Shown: positions 17,591 through 27,034, counted from the stretch's first letter. The stretch is DNA of 64,000 bases from Vallitalea pronyensis (GCF_018141445.1 NZ_CP058649.1:1941001-2005000); one strand, 5' to 3'. Translations and numbers: made by a program. Notes: generated by a model from the letters alone, not told the origin.

Positions 17591-19127
17591 ACCCAATATA
17601 CTTATTTTTATGACCGATCAACAAAGAGGTGACACCATCTTTCCTTATGAAAGAGCCAAGACACCTCATATTACAGCCTTTTGTAAAGAGGGGTTATCCT
17701 TTGCACAAGCCCATACAGTAGCCCCTCATTGTTGTCCTTCTCGTGCAACATTTTTCAGCGGGTTATACCCGTCACAGCATGGGGTATGGAATAATGTCAA
17801 TGTGGGTAATACACTTTCAAAAGGTTTATATAAAGGGGTTCACTTATTCAGTGAAGCCCTAAGAGAAGACGGCTACCGCATGTACTATGGTGGCAAATGG
17901 CATGTGAGCAATCTGGAATCTCAACAAGACAGAGGATTTGATGTTGCTCGGGTACCTCGTCCCTATGAACGAAAAGATTATGAACATGAAGCGCCCTTGC
18001 AAAGGGAATGGGATAAATATGAAGGCTATCGTGTAAAGGACAAAAGGGAGGAAGGTGAAATCATACGGCCAGGCTATGGCACCTACACCCATTATGGTCT
18101 GGATGAATGCCCTAAAAATGATAAAAAGGTCATTGATGATGCCATCGATATCATTCTCAATCGCCATACCGTTGACCAAGAAGAATATGGTGAAACCTAT
18201 ATCCGTAATCATGGGGGAAAAGACTTTGATCAAAGACCTTGGTGTCAGATGATTGCTCCCAATGGTCCTCATGACCCTTATTTTGTTCCCCAAAGATTCT
18301 TGGATATGTACCCCATAGAGACCATACAGTTACCCAAAAGCTATAAAGATCGTATGCTGGATAAACCAGGTCTTTATCGAAAAACCAGGGATCGCTTTGA
18401 TCAGTTATCCGAACGTGAACACAAAGAGGCCATTCGTCATTATCTGGCCTTATGTAGCTATGAAGATGATTTATTTGGGCAGGTTTTAGAAGCGTTGGAA
18501 GCATCAGGTGAAGCCGATAATACGTTGGTTCTCTATGTATCGGACCACGGAGATTATATGGCAGAGCATGGTTTATGGTGTAAAGGATTACCTTGTTTTA
18601 AAGGTGCCTATCACATACCTGCGGCTATGCGCTGGCCAAAAGGGATTAAGAACCCTGGCAGAATCATCCATGATTATATAACATTGGCAGATTTTGCACC
18701 TACATTCCTTGATGTATGTGGCATTGAACCATCCATGAAGATGACAGGAAAAAGCTTATTACCTTATATGCAAGACCAACAGCCAGAACACGTGCAGGAT
18801 GCATTGTTTACCCAGAGTAATGGCAACGAACTCTATGGTATTCAACGTTCCATCACCACGAAAGCATGGAAATATGTCTATAATGGTTTTGATTATGATG
18901 AACTCTATAACTTAGAAGAAGACCCCCATGAGATGGTCAATGTATTGGATGCTTACCAAGACAGCCCAATCCTGAAAGCGTTAAGCAGTCGTTTATGGTC
19001 TTTTGCACGGGAAACAGGGGATGTCTGCATCAATCAATATGTGATGGTATCCTTAGCACCTTTTGGACCAGGGGTTATCTATGAATCATCCTGTGATGAA
19101 GAGCACCCTGAGAAAGGAATGAGGTGA
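17583..19127 (+). CDS. Sulfatase, family S1 (motif CCPSR)
   Basis: 514 residues without a signal peptide. It starts MSKPNILIFMTDQQRGDT, has the formylglycine motif C50-C-P-S-R followed by ATFFSGLYPSQHG, and the second metal motif VSDHGDYMAEHG near residue 320. The ATG at 17583 lies inside the end of the GH110 gene with AAAGGAGT upstream; longer in-frame extensions reaching into the GH110 gene are not real. A long insertion (about residues 120-200, charged and aromatic) separates the catalytic halves. The gene overlaps the GH110 gene by 8 bases and the following GH2 gene by 4, so GH110, this sulfatase and GH2 are translationally coupled and probably act in sequence on one oligosaccharide. Confidence 0.92.
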   Translation: MSKPNILIFMTDQQRGDTIFPYERAKTPHITAFCKEGLSFAQAHTVAPHCCPSRATFFSGLYPSQHGVWNNVNVGNTLSKGLYKGVHLFSEALREDGYRMYYGGKWHVSNLESQQDRGFDVARVPRPYERKDYEHEAPLQREWDKYEGYRVKDKREEGEIIRPGYGTYTHYGLDECPKNDKKVIDDAIDIILNRHTVDQEEYGETYIRNHGGKDFDQRPWCQMIAPNGPHDPYFVPQRFLDMYPIETIQLPKSYKDRMLDKPGLYRKTRDRFDQLSEREHKEAIRHYLALCSYEDDLFGQVLEALEASGEADNTLVLYVSDHGDYMAEHGLWCKGLPCFKGAYHIPAAMRWPKGIKNPGRIIHDYITLADFAPTFLDVCGIEPSMKMTGKSLLPYMQDQQPEHVQDALFTQSNGNELYGIQRSITTKAWKYVYNGFDYDELYNLEEDPHEMVNVLDAYQDSPILKALSSRLWSFARETGDVCINQYVMVSLAPFGPGVIYESSCDEEHPEKGMR

Positions 19128-22096
19128 TAGCCATAGAGCGTACATATACAAGAACACAAGCTTTTGATGACCACTGGTTTTTTAGCCTTGAGGATAGAGA
19201 TGAAGCCATAACGCCCCATTACGACCATTCCACGTGGGAAAAAGTACAGCTTCCTCATGATTGGAGTGTTTCATTTGGGTATGATAAGGCGGCACCTTCA
19301 GGTAAAAAAGGCGGATTTGTGAGAACAGGAATAGGGTATTATCGCAAACCGTTTTATGTGGATAAAACCATGTTGAAGCAAGCCATCAGCATTGAATTTG
19401 ACGGGGTTTACATGAACAGTTCTGTTTATGTGAATGGTCAGCTGGTGGGTCAAAGACCTTATGGTTACATTAGTTTCGCTTATGACATCAGTGATTATGT
19501 GGTGGAAGGGCTGAATATCATTGCCGTAAAAGTGGATTGTCGTGATAAGGCTGAGACCAGTCGCTGGTACAATGGCTGCGGCATATACCGTCACGTGTGG
19601 TTAACCATAACAGATAAGCTGCATATTGACTTATGGGGCACTTATGTGACCACCCCTGATATAACACAAGACTCAGCAACCATCGCCATAGAAACAGATG
19701 TGGTGAACGGTTATGAAGAAACAAAAACAGTAAGAATTGTACATATGATTATAGATAGAGCAGGTAATACTGTAGGCACGGTAGCAGATGAAGTGACTAT
19801 AGGGGAGACGAAGCAAACATGTCATGGGCAAGTCAAGGTGTCTAAGCCCCATCCATGGTCCATTGATGATCCATATCTCTACACATGTAAAACCGAACTG
19901 TATCTTAACCAGCATTGTGTAGATGTTTATGACACTCGGTTTGGGATACGGGAGACAGCATACATACCCCATAAAGGCTTCTACTTAAATGGGGAGCACC
20001 TTAAGTTCAAAGGGGTCTGTATCCATCATGATGCTGGCGTTGTAGGTGCGGCTGTACCGGATAAGCTGTTACGTAAGCGATTGCAGATGCTTAAAGATAT
20101 GGGATGTAATGCTGTCCGGACAGCTCATAACCCCTTTGCACCTGTGTTTTATGATTATTGTGATGAGCTGGGGCTTATGGTCATGGATGAAGTATTTGAC
20201 GGTTGGGAAATACCCAAAGCACCTTATGATTATGGATTGTATTTTGATACATGGCATGTGAAAGATGTGACCGATTGGGTACGACGGGATAGAAATCATC
20301 CTTCCATTATGCTGTGGAGCATTGGCAATGAAGTCCATCATATGAGTACCACCATTAATCTGGAACTGCAAGATTTGGTGCATCAGCTGGATGCCACGAG
20401 ACCCGTTACCTGCGGTGTTCAAGGAACGTCTCAAATATCCGATGATAATCGGGCTATATTGGATATTGCTGGTTACAACGATGGGGGTGGTGCATGCTTT
20501 CTTTATGATGAAGACCACGCTAAAAGACCAGACCAGTTGATGATTGCAACGGAAGCACCTCATACCAGTCAAACACGAGGCTTTTACAGAACCCAAACTT
20601 GGTGGCGGGACAAAAATCAACCCCGATTAGAAATTGAAAATCTATCGGAAGACGAATTGTTTTTTGATGGTCATCTGGCATACCGCTCATCATACGATAA
20701 TGCAGGTGTGCGGGTCTGTATTCGGGATTCGTGGACACTAACGGAAGAACGCCCTTATTTAATGGGTGAATTTCGATGGTCTGGCTTTGATTACTATGGT
20801 GAAAGCTTTGAATGGCCGGCAAAATGGAGTGATAGCGGTGTCATTGGGGTAGAGAATTACCCAAAAGATGCTTATTATCTCTATCAGAGTATGTGGACCA
20901 CAGAGCCCATGATTCATCTACTGCCTCATTGGACTCATCCTAATATGCCAGAACGAACCCCTATTCCTGTGTGGGTGTATACCAATTGTGATGAAGCCGA
21001 GTTATTTTTGAACGGCATCAGTTTGGGGAGATGCAACAGAGGGAAGGCTAAGCATCTTCAATGGGATGTGCCTTATGAACCAGGAAGATTAGAAGTGATT
21101 GGTTATAAAAATCAACAGGAAGTCGCCAAAAAAGCCTATGATACAGCTGGTGCACCTGCAACCCTAAAGGTAACCAGTGATGTGGATCAATTAATCTTAG
21201 ATGGGAAAGATGTGGCACAGATTGACGTGGATATATGTGATGCACAAGGTGTCATGGTGCCTCATGGAGAGAATACACTTTATTTTAAAGCCACGGGTCT
21301 TGTCAACATTCTAGGCACTGAAAACGGTAATGTGGTGGATACAACACCGATTGCTTCCAAAACTAAAAAAGCATTCTATGGTAAATGTATGGCTCTTGTT
21401 AGAAGTATGAATGGTGACCCCATTAATCCTCTTGAGCTTCATAGGACAACAACAGGGGTATATGTGGCATCCATACTTGGTGAGACAATGTTTAAAGACC
21501 GTACACAAGTAACGGTGGATGTGGATTTTATAAACCTGTGTGGTCAGCATAAGCCATCGGCCTATGTCATTGAGATACAACTGAATGAACAACCTTGGCA
21601 AGTTTTAACAGCACCTATAGTCCTACAGGAGACAACGGTTGTGAAAGCTCGGATATATACCATGGATGAACTGCTATTTGATATTGAAGCCACCTTTTAC
21701 AAGGGTGAACGTGAGAAAGTAATTGATTTGGCTCATGGAAATAAGGTATTGAATCTGGATAAACCTGTGGGTCCTTTTGCACCTGAAATGGTGGGGATAT
21801 GGCATGATGGGCAGTTTGATTATGACTTTAAAGGGGATGGTACCCTAACCCGTGTGCTGAATGCTCAGCAAGAGCAGTCCATAGGGTATTGGTGGTATGA
21901 TTTTCCTTTGGACCCTTTTGAAGCACAGACATATGCAGGGCAAGGCGAAATCTGGTTTCATACAGGGGAGAGAAGTCCCATGAAGATGGTGAGTCAAGAG
22001 GGGCAGGAGGTCATCCTTGATAACCATAACAAAGCCATTAGGCGAGCTAAAAGTTATCCAGAAGAAATTGTTTTCTATCGAGGAAGGAGAGATTAG
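19124..22096 (+). CDS. Large GH2 beta-galactosidase-type enzyme with DUF4982 and extra C-terminal domains
   Basis: 990 residues, no signal peptide. Domains in order: GH2 jelly roll (about 10-160), immunoglobulin-like (165-280), TIM barrel (285-590), DUF4982-like (about 620-670), an Ig/invasin-like domain (about 685-790) and a further C-terminal region of about 200 residues with no clear family. The predicted acid/base is E403 in LWSIGNEV and the predicted nucleophile E477 in MIATEAPHTSQTRG; GEFRWSGFDYYGE at about 548-560 is the conserved barrel-end segment of this subgroup. The start is GTG 19124, overlapping the previous stop with AAAGGA upstream. It probably removes beta-1,4-linked galactose from desulfated oligosaccharides. 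The C-terminal extension is unusual and could be a carbohydrate-binding or oligomerisation module. Confidence 0.88.
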   Translation: MIAIERTYTRTQAFDDHWFFSLEDRDEAITPHYDHSTWEKVQLPHDWSVSFGYDKAAPSGKKGGFVRTGIGYYRKPFYVDKTMLKQAISIEFDGVYMNSSVYVNGQLVGQRPYGYISFAYDISDYVVEGLNIIAVKVDCRDKAETSRWYNGCGIYRHVWLTITDKLHIDLWGTYVTTPDITQDSATIAIETDVVNGYEETKTVRIVHMIIDRAGNTVGTVADEVTIGETKQTCHGQVKVSKPHPWSIDDPYLYTCKTELYLNQHCVDVYDTRFGIRETAYIPHKGFYLNGEHLKFKGVCIHHDAGVVGAAVPDKLLRKRLQMLKDMGCNAVRTAHNPFAPVFYDYCDELGLMVMDEVFDGWEIPKAPYDYGLYFDTWHVKDVTDWVRRDRNHPSIMLWSIGNEVHHMSTTINLELQDLVHQLDATRPVTCGVQGTSQISDDNRAILDIAGYNDGGGACFLYDEDHAKRPDQLMIATEAPHTSQTRGFYRTQTWWRDKNQPRLEIENLSEDELFFDGHLAYRSSYDNAGVRVCIRDSWTLTEERPYLMGEFRWSGFDYYGESFEWPAKWSDSGVIGVENYPKDAYYLYQSMWTTEPMIHLLPHWTHPNMPERTPIPVWVYTNCDEAELFLNGISLGRCNRGKAKHLQWDVPYEPGRLEVIGYKNQQEVAKKAYDTAGAPATLKVTSDVDQLILDGKDVAQIDVDICDAQGVMVPHGENTLYFKATGLVNILGTENGNVVDTTPIASKTKKAFYGKCMALVRSMNGDPINPLELHRTTTGVYVASILGETMFKDRTQVTVDVDFINLCGQHKPSAYVIEIQLNEQPWQVLTAPIVLQETTVVKARIYTMDELLFDIEATFYKGEREKVIDLAHGNKVLNLDKPVGPFAPEMVGIWHDGQFDYDFKGDGTLTRVLNAQQEQSIGYWWYDFPLDPFEAQTYAGQGEIWFHTGERSPMKMVSQEGQEVILDNHNKAIRRAKSYPEEIVFYRGRRD

Positions 22097-23716
22097 ATGA
22101 ATAAGCCCAATATCTTAATCATACTGGCGGATCAACAACGCTACGATACCATTGGAGCAGCAGGCTATGAGCATATGATAACCCCCAATCTGGATAAATT
22201 GGTTGAAGAAGGATACTTATATAAAAACGCACATACCCATAACCCAGTATGCATGCCTGCTAGGCATGACCTTCTCATTGGTATGCCTGCAGGTGCTCAC
22301 GGTTATTTTGCCAATAAAGGCGGCAGCCCCATTAAGGATTATGGTATCCCCACATTACCGGGTATTTTATCAGAAAATGGATACCGAACAGCAGCTATTG
22401 GTAAGATGCATTTTTCACCGGTGCGCATGCATCATGGGTATTCGGAAATGCATCTAATGGAGGAAATACCAAGAAGGCGTCAAGATGATGCCTATGCTAC
22501 ATACTTGAAGAAACAGGGTTTAGGAGCAGTACAAAATATTCATGGCATAAGGCCCCTTCTGTATCATACGCCTCAACAGGCGCAAGTGGATGAAGCTCAT
22601 TATGAAACCAACTGGGTGAAGAACAGAACCATTCAGTGGCTCAATGAGAATGGTGAGCATCCATTTATGTTATGTGTAGGGTATATTAAACCCCATCCCC
22701 CATGGGATATTCCAGAGGATTTTCAAGGGTTATATAAGGATAAAGTATTGCCGAAGGCCATTGAACGGTCAAGAAGTTACCCATGTGATAATGAAGCTGA
22801 TCCATGGTATGGTGATTTGGATGATGAGGATAAGATGAGACAAATAAGGGAAGCGTATTACACAAGTGTGACCATGGTGGATGAAAGTGTAGGGCATATT
22901 ATGGAACATCTTCGCTCAACAGGCCAACTGGATAATACCTTGGTCATCTATACATCGGATCATGGTGAGATGTTACAAGATAAAGGGTATTATAGCAAGT
23001 CACTGCCTTATGACAGTTCTGTTAGGGTTCCTTTTATTGTACGATATCCTAAGAGCTTTCCAGCTGGTACCTTATCGGAAGCATTTGTTGATTTGACAGA
23101 TATATTACCTACATGCCTTGATGTGACGGGGACAGATTATCCAGGTGATGAAAGTCGGTTATATGGGGGTAGCTTATTAAAAGGGAAAAGTGATAGGAAT
23201 AGAGAGACCATTATTTCTGCATGTGGTTTTCTACATAAAAGCAGGTGGGTCATGTGCCGTCATCCCCGATATAAGTATGTGTATCAGTATAATGGTGGCA
23301 AGGAAGAGATGTATGATTTGGTCAATGATCCTGGTGAAGTGCATAATGTGATAGCATCCATGGAAGGGTCTGAGATGCATCTGGCTTTGAGAAAGCAGGT
23401 ATTGGATTATGAGAAGGAATGGGGACCAGAGGGTGCTGTAGTAGATGATGAGTTGGTTGTTCTTAATCATGGGCCTTTGGATGGTCATGTGAGAGGGAAG
23501 TACCATATTTGGAGTAACAGTCAGTTTCAGCCTTTTTATGAGGGTGAGGCAAGTGATAGAGGATTGCGTTTTGCTGATGAGGTGTGTCATGCTGTAGGGG
23601 GAGATGTGAGGACAGGTGTGGATACGTTAGATCATGAGCAGTGGTTGGAAGCTTTTGAGGAGCAGTTTGGTGTGTATGGTGGAGGGGTTAGTGTTAAGAT
23701 GGATTATGGAAAGTAG
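22097..23716 (+). CDS. Sulfatase, family S1 (variant motif CMPAR)
   Basis: 539 residues, cytoplasmic. It starts immediately after the GH2 stop codon (ATG directly follows TAG). PNILIILADQQRYDT carries the first metal site, C52 in C-M-P-A-R is the predicted formylglycine residue, and YTSDHGEMLQDKG near residue 295 is the second metal site. Two features differ from the other sulfatases here: Ala replaces Ser in the maturation motif, and the usual following TG is replaced (HDLLIGMPAG). CxPAR is still recognised by formylglycine-generating systems. The C-terminal third (from about 440) is longer than usual and glycine-rich, with a higher G/T bias in the DNA near the 3' end. It is the last gene of the permease-sulfatase-GH110-sulfatase-GH2 run. 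Confidence 0.88.
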   Translation: MNKPNILIILADQQRYDTIGAAGYEHMITPNLDKLVEEGYLYKNAHTHNPVCMPARHDLLIGMPAGAHGYFANKGGSPIKDYGIPTLPGILSENGYRTAAIGKMHFSPVRMHHGYSEMHLMEEIPRRRQDDAYATYLKKQGLGAVQNIHGIRPLLYHTPQQAQVDEAHYETNWVKNRTIQWLNENGEHPFMLCVGYIKPHPPWDIPEDFQGLYKDKVLPKAIERSRSYPCDNEADPWYGDLDDEDKMRQIREAYYTSVTMVDESVGHIMEHLRSTGQLDNTLVIYTSDHGEMLQDKGYYSKSLPYDSSVRVPFIVRYPKSFPAGTLSEAFVDLTDILPTCLDVTGTDYPGDESRLYGGSLLKGKSDRNRETIISACGFLHKSRWVMCRHPRYKYVYQYNGGKEEMYDLVNDPGEVHNVIASMEGSEMHLALRKQVLDYEKEWGPEGAVVDDELVVLNHGPLDGHVRGKYHIWSNSQFQPFYEGEASDRGLRFADEVCHAVGGDVRTGVDTLDHEQWLEAFEEQFGVYGGGVSVKMDYGK

Positions 23717-23839
23717 GTGGAAATTTGTATTGAGCCCTAGACTGATGGTAGGTTGGGGCTTTATTTTCTTGTATGAGAGTTTTGTAAATGTAGGATATTA
23801 AAATAGAAGCATTTTTTGTATGGTTTGGTGCAAGACGGC

Positions 23840-24041
23840 GTCGATGGATAGATGATAGTACATCAAGTTCAGATTAACAACTTGAAGTCCTTCTAAGCGC
23901 GCGCCAATACAGCTTACTAAACCTTAAGAACTCCCGTTGGTCAGACACTTAAGGTTCTTAACGTAAGCTGTATTTCTGCTTGCTAAGAAGGACTAACAAG
24001 TTGTTAAACATCACTTGATGTACTATCATCTATCCATCGAC
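23840..24041. repeat. 202-bp nested palindrome
   Basis: Perfect 28-bp arms at 23840-23867 and 24014-24041 enclose further arms in register: 9 bp (23876-23884 with 23997-24005), 12 bp with one mismatch (23887-23898 with 23982-23993), 12 bp perfect (23906-23917 with 23963-23974) and 9 bp perfect (23920-23928 with 23948-23956), around a 19-base loop. No reading frame or transposase is present. It lies between the ends of two convergent sulfatase genes. It could be a palindromic miniature element or a very long hairpin RNA; it is much larger than a terminator. Confidence 0.8.
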
Positions 24042-24169
24042 TTGGTTGTAGTGGGTTTTAGGGTGTTGGGTGTTGTTGAAGAAGAAATAGGGTTAGGTAG
24101 TAAGGGTGAAATAGTATGGAGGGTTAACTGTTGGTGAAAACTATAGCTGAAGTTATAGAAGAAGTATTT

Positions 24170-24212
24170 ACCTAAGCAATAGCAAACATATCATGTTTGC
24201 TATTGCTTAGGT
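24170..24212. terminator. 20-bp perfect hairpin between convergent sulfatase genes
   Basis: Perfect 20-bp arms at 24170-24189 and 24193-24212 with a 3-base loop. There is no T run on either side, so it is either a bidirectional transcription stop that does not depend on a U tract or an mRNA 3'-end stabiliser. Apart from this and the palindrome at 23840, the 548-base gap (23717-24264) holds nothing I can assign. Confidence 0.5.
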
Positions 24213-24264
24213 GATGTTAGGTGAAGCTATTGAATAGGTGTCGGTTTTGTTTTGTTGGGATTGA

Positions 24265-25785
24265 TTAGGCGCTGGCGATTCTTGGCATCCACATGGGTTC
24301 TTTGCCGAGTTCTGCCCAGATGTATTTTAACATGAGTGACATTTTCAGGTCTTTGTAGTTGGGATTGTCCCATAGGTTATGCACTTCTTCGGGGTCTTCT
24401 TGAAGGTCGAATAATTCGCCGTAGGTCTGGTTGTAATATACGGTTAACTTGTAGCGTTCGTCCACGTAAGTTCTTAGGTTGATGGTGGTGGGTTCGTGGT
24501 GGTGTTCACAGATGACGTGGTCTCTGGCATTTGATGCATGGCCGAACCAGACGTCTTTTTGGTCAACACCTGTCATGGATGTTGGTATGGTTTTGTCTAG
24601 AATACTTAGGAACGTGGGTGCTAAGTCAACGGAGGATTGTAGTGCGCTGGATACTTTGCCGGCAGGAACGTGGTTTGGGTATCTGACAATCCAAGGTATT
24701 TTAATGAGGTCTTCATAGAGGAATGGTCCTTTTGCGCTTAGTCCGTGGTGACCAATGAAATGACCGTGGTCTGTTGAGAAGACAACGATGGTGTTATCGG
24801 CTATACCAAGTTCATCTAATTTATCCATGATCCTGCCAATGTATTTGTCCATCATGGTGACCATACCGTAGTAGATGGCCAGTCGTTTTCTTAGGCTTTT
24901 TTCGTCGGACATGTGTTTGGTCATGCCATGGTTAAAAAAGCCAGATTCACGGTAGGCGCTAAAGTCTGGTGATGCCTCTTGAGTCATAGCAAAATGGGGT
25001 GGATTCAGGTCATGTTCTCCTTCGGTGATGGTTGGTAATGTGATGGTATCAGGGTCATACATGGAATAGTAAGGTTCTGGCACGCAGTAAGAAGGATGAG
25101 GGTCGAAGAAGCTTGACCATAAGAAGAAGGGTTCATCTTCCTTGACATAGTTTTCCATTAAGGCATTGGTGCGTTCTGCAATCCAGTTGTCATAGTGGTA
25201 TTGTTCGGGTATTAACCAACAGCGCTCGCCTTTATTGGTGAGTTTTCCAGTCGGTTCTCTAAAATAGTCCCGCCAGTTATCACAGCCGTTTTCTTCCAGC
25301 CATAATGCATAGTGTTGGCCCACATGGGCTTCGTCTGTATGGTTCCGTGTGAGTTCACAATGTTGAAAACCGTACCAAGGTGTATGGGTCGTGTTAAAGG
25401 TTTTCCAGAAATCCAGGTCTTGTAATGTAGGGTAAGCTTCTAGAGAAGGATAGGCTTCTGTAGAATCAAGAGGTTGAAAGTGTGCTTTTCCAACCAGTGC
25501 TGTTCGGTAGCCAGCTTCCATAAGGTCTTTACCTATTGTATGGATATCTTCAGGTACTTTTGTTCCAAGGGTCCAACCGCCATGTTGGCTTGGGTACATG
25601 CCTGTAATGATAGAACCCCTTGTAGGTGTGCACGTTGGATTAGGACAATAGGCTCGGTTGAAGGTGGTTCCTTCTTGGGTCAGTCTATCAAGATTAGGTG
25701 TCTTTATCTCCGGGTTAAAGGCGCCAAGGGTGTTATGGTGTTGCTGGTCGCTGGTAATCAGCAGAATGTTAGGTCTTTTCATCAT
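24265..25785 (-). CDS. Sulfatase, family S1 (motif CTPTR)
   Basis: 506 residues, no signal peptide, on the minus strand. It begins MMKRPNILLITSDQQ; C52 in C-T-P-T-R is the formylglycine site, followed by GSIITGMYPSQHGG; FSTDHGHFIGHHG around residue 345 supplies the second metal site. Thr at the fourth motif position is a recognised variant. The start at 25785 has AAAGGAG five bases upstream; the ATG at 25800 would place that site inside the gene. It is a single-gene unit divergent from an AraC regulator at 25990, with a palindrome between them, so its expression is probably set separately from the main operon. It may act on a different sulfate position. Confidence 0.9.
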   Translation of the reverse strand: MMKRPNILLITSDQQHHNTLGAFNPEIKTPNLDRLTQEGTTFNRAYCPNPTCTPTRGSIITGMYPSQHGGWTLGTKVPEDIHTIGKDLMEAGYRTALVGKAHFQPLDSTEAYPSLEAYPTLQDLDFWKTFNTTHTPWYGFQHCELTRNHTDEAHVGQHYALWLEENGCDNWRDYFREPTGKLTNKGERCWLIPEQYHYDNWIAERTNALMENYVKEDEPFFLWSSFFDPHPSYCVPEPYYSMYDPDTITLPTITEGEHDLNPPHFAMTQEASPDFSAYRESGFFNHGMTKHMSDEKSLRKRLAIYYGMVTMMDKYIGRIMDKLDELGIADNTIVVFSTDHGHFIGHHGLSAKGPFLYEDLIKIPWIVRYPNHVPAGKVSSALQSSVDLAPTFLSILDKTIPTSMTGVDQKDVWFGHASNARDHVICEHHHEPTTINLRTYVDERYKLTVYYNQTYGELFDLQEDPEEVHNLWDNPNYKDLKMSLMLKYIWAELGKEPMWMPRIASA

Positions 25786-25823
25786 AGATACTCCTTTCAT
25801 AGCTCGATAAGTTTAACAATGAT

Positions 25824-25875
25824 AGGGTATACCCTTAAGTACAATGTCTGGTTATTTGGCGTGTGATGGGTATAC
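25824..25875. promoter_or_regulatory. Palindromic operator candidates between sulfatase and AraC gene
   Basis: AGGGTATACCCT at 25824-25835 is a perfect 12-bp palindrome, and GGGTATAC recurs at 25868-25875. Both lie in the divergent region, with a TATAAT at 25896-25901 on the AraC side. They are candidate regulator sites; the protein that binds is not known. Confidence 0.4.
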
Positions 25876-25989
25876 TCAATGGACTGTTTATAGTATATAA
25901 TGTTTATAGCGTATCGGTAATGGAAATAAGCGATAACTGTTTGTAAAAATAAGAGGTCATAAAAGGATAAATGATAAGAGGTGTTGTGG

Positions 25990-26880
25990 ATGAAAAAAAC
26001 AAAAATAGCAATGGATGCTTTAACACCCTACATACGTAAGGCTGGTGTTCAAGGGTCTAATCAGTGGCGGCATAAAAAGAGGCGTATATACGACCATCAA
26101 TGGATGTTTTGCACGGCTGGAAAAGCATTTTATGAAGAAGAAGGTCATGTTTATACATTGGTTCCAGGTACATTATTGTATATTGAACCGGATGTACCTC
26201 ACAGCTTTTGGTTGGATAGTGATACACCAGGTATGATTAAATGGGTGCACTTTGATTTTGAATACCATAAGGATGTGTATGATCTCCATAATATGATTCA
26301 AAAAAATGGTTCCATATGCTTTCAACCGGAGTTGCCCAGTAAGAAATTTTTAAGAAAGCGGTACGTGTTTGAAGGGGATATTGAGCTGCCAAAGGTGTTG
26401 TTAATGGAGAATAAACAATCCATGACCGATTGTTTTGATCAGATTTTTCGGGTATTTTTACAACATAAGTTATCCTGGCAGCTAGAGGCCAAAGCCAATT
26501 GGATGCTGATAATGGCTGCTGTCATCAGTCAATTGACAGAATCAAGAAAAACAGCAACACCGCCTGATCACAGTGCTTTTATCAAGACCTTGTGTCAATA
26601 CATTGAACACAATTACCACACGAAGCTTACAAGAAAAAGTCTGGCAAGTTATTATGGATACAACCATGATTACTTAGGAAAGTTATTCAAAGGAGCTATG
26701 AAAAAAAGCATCTCTACTTATATTAATGAGTTAAGAATAGAAAAAGGCAAAGAATTGCTGATACACAGTGATTTAACAGTGGAGAACATTGCAGAACTCA
26801 TCGGTTATTCAGATGTGTATTACTTTAGCAAAAAGATGAAAGCGATGACAGGTATGTCACCTACAGATTGGCGAAGGTAG
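25990..26880 (+). CDS. AraC-family transcriptional regulator
   Basis: 296 residues. The N-terminal half is a cupin sensor (about 10-110: WMFCTAGKAFYEEEGHVYTLVPGTLLYIEPDVPHSFWL) and the C-terminal 100 residues carry the double helix-turn-helix (TRKSLASYYGYNHDYLGKLFKGAM and TVENIAELIGYSDVYYFSKKMKAMTGMSPTDW). ATG 25990 has AAGAGGTG about six bases upstream; a GTG at 25981 is in frame but overlaps that site. It is divergent from the sulfatase at 24265 and upstream of the unassigned hydrolase at 27164, so both neighbours are likely targets. It is clearly a paralogue in architecture of the regulator at 4774 but not a near-identical copy. Confidence 0.88.
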   Translation: MKKTKIAMDALTPYIRKAGVQGSNQWRHKKRRIYDHQWMFCTAGKAFYEEEGHVYTLVPGTLLYIEPDVPHSFWLDSDTPGMIKWVHFDFEYHKDVYDLHNMIQKNGSICFQPELPSKKFLRKRYVFEGDIELPKVLLMENKQSMTDCFDQIFRVFLQHKLSWQLEAKANWMLIMAAVISQLTESRKTATPPDHSAFIKTLCQYIEHNYHTKLTRKSLASYYGYNHDYLGKLFKGAMKKSISTYINELRIEKGKELLIHSDLTVENIAELIGYSDVYYFSKKMKAMTGMSPTDWRR

Positions 26881-27005
26881 ATGAAGCCTATACTTTATCC
26901 AGTGGTTATGCGTTGATTTTATAGGATACACGAACACATAAATACCATATAGAATGCCCAAAATGATAGAAAAGGGTTAATTTGTTTGAAGCTCTATCCA
27001 AGTCA

Positions 27006-27034
27006 TTGACATTCCCAAATGATTGTTATACACT
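27006..27034 (+). promoter_or_regulatory. Predicted promoter for the hydrolase at 27164
   Basis: TTGACA at 27006-27011 and TACACT at 27029-27034, 17-base spacer. A perfect -35 with a weak -10 suggests regulated expression. It lies 130 bases upstream of the gene. Confidence 0.5.

Noticed and set aside
20069..20620. 183-codon minus-strand frame inside the GH2 gene
   Set aside because: It is a shadow of the strongly supported GH2 coding frame and has no ribosome binding site or recognisable protein features.
23840..24041. Palindrome considered as an insertion sequence or tRNA-like gene
   Set aside because: No transposase frame, no cloverleaf and no conserved tRNA boxes; only nested inverted repeats are visible.
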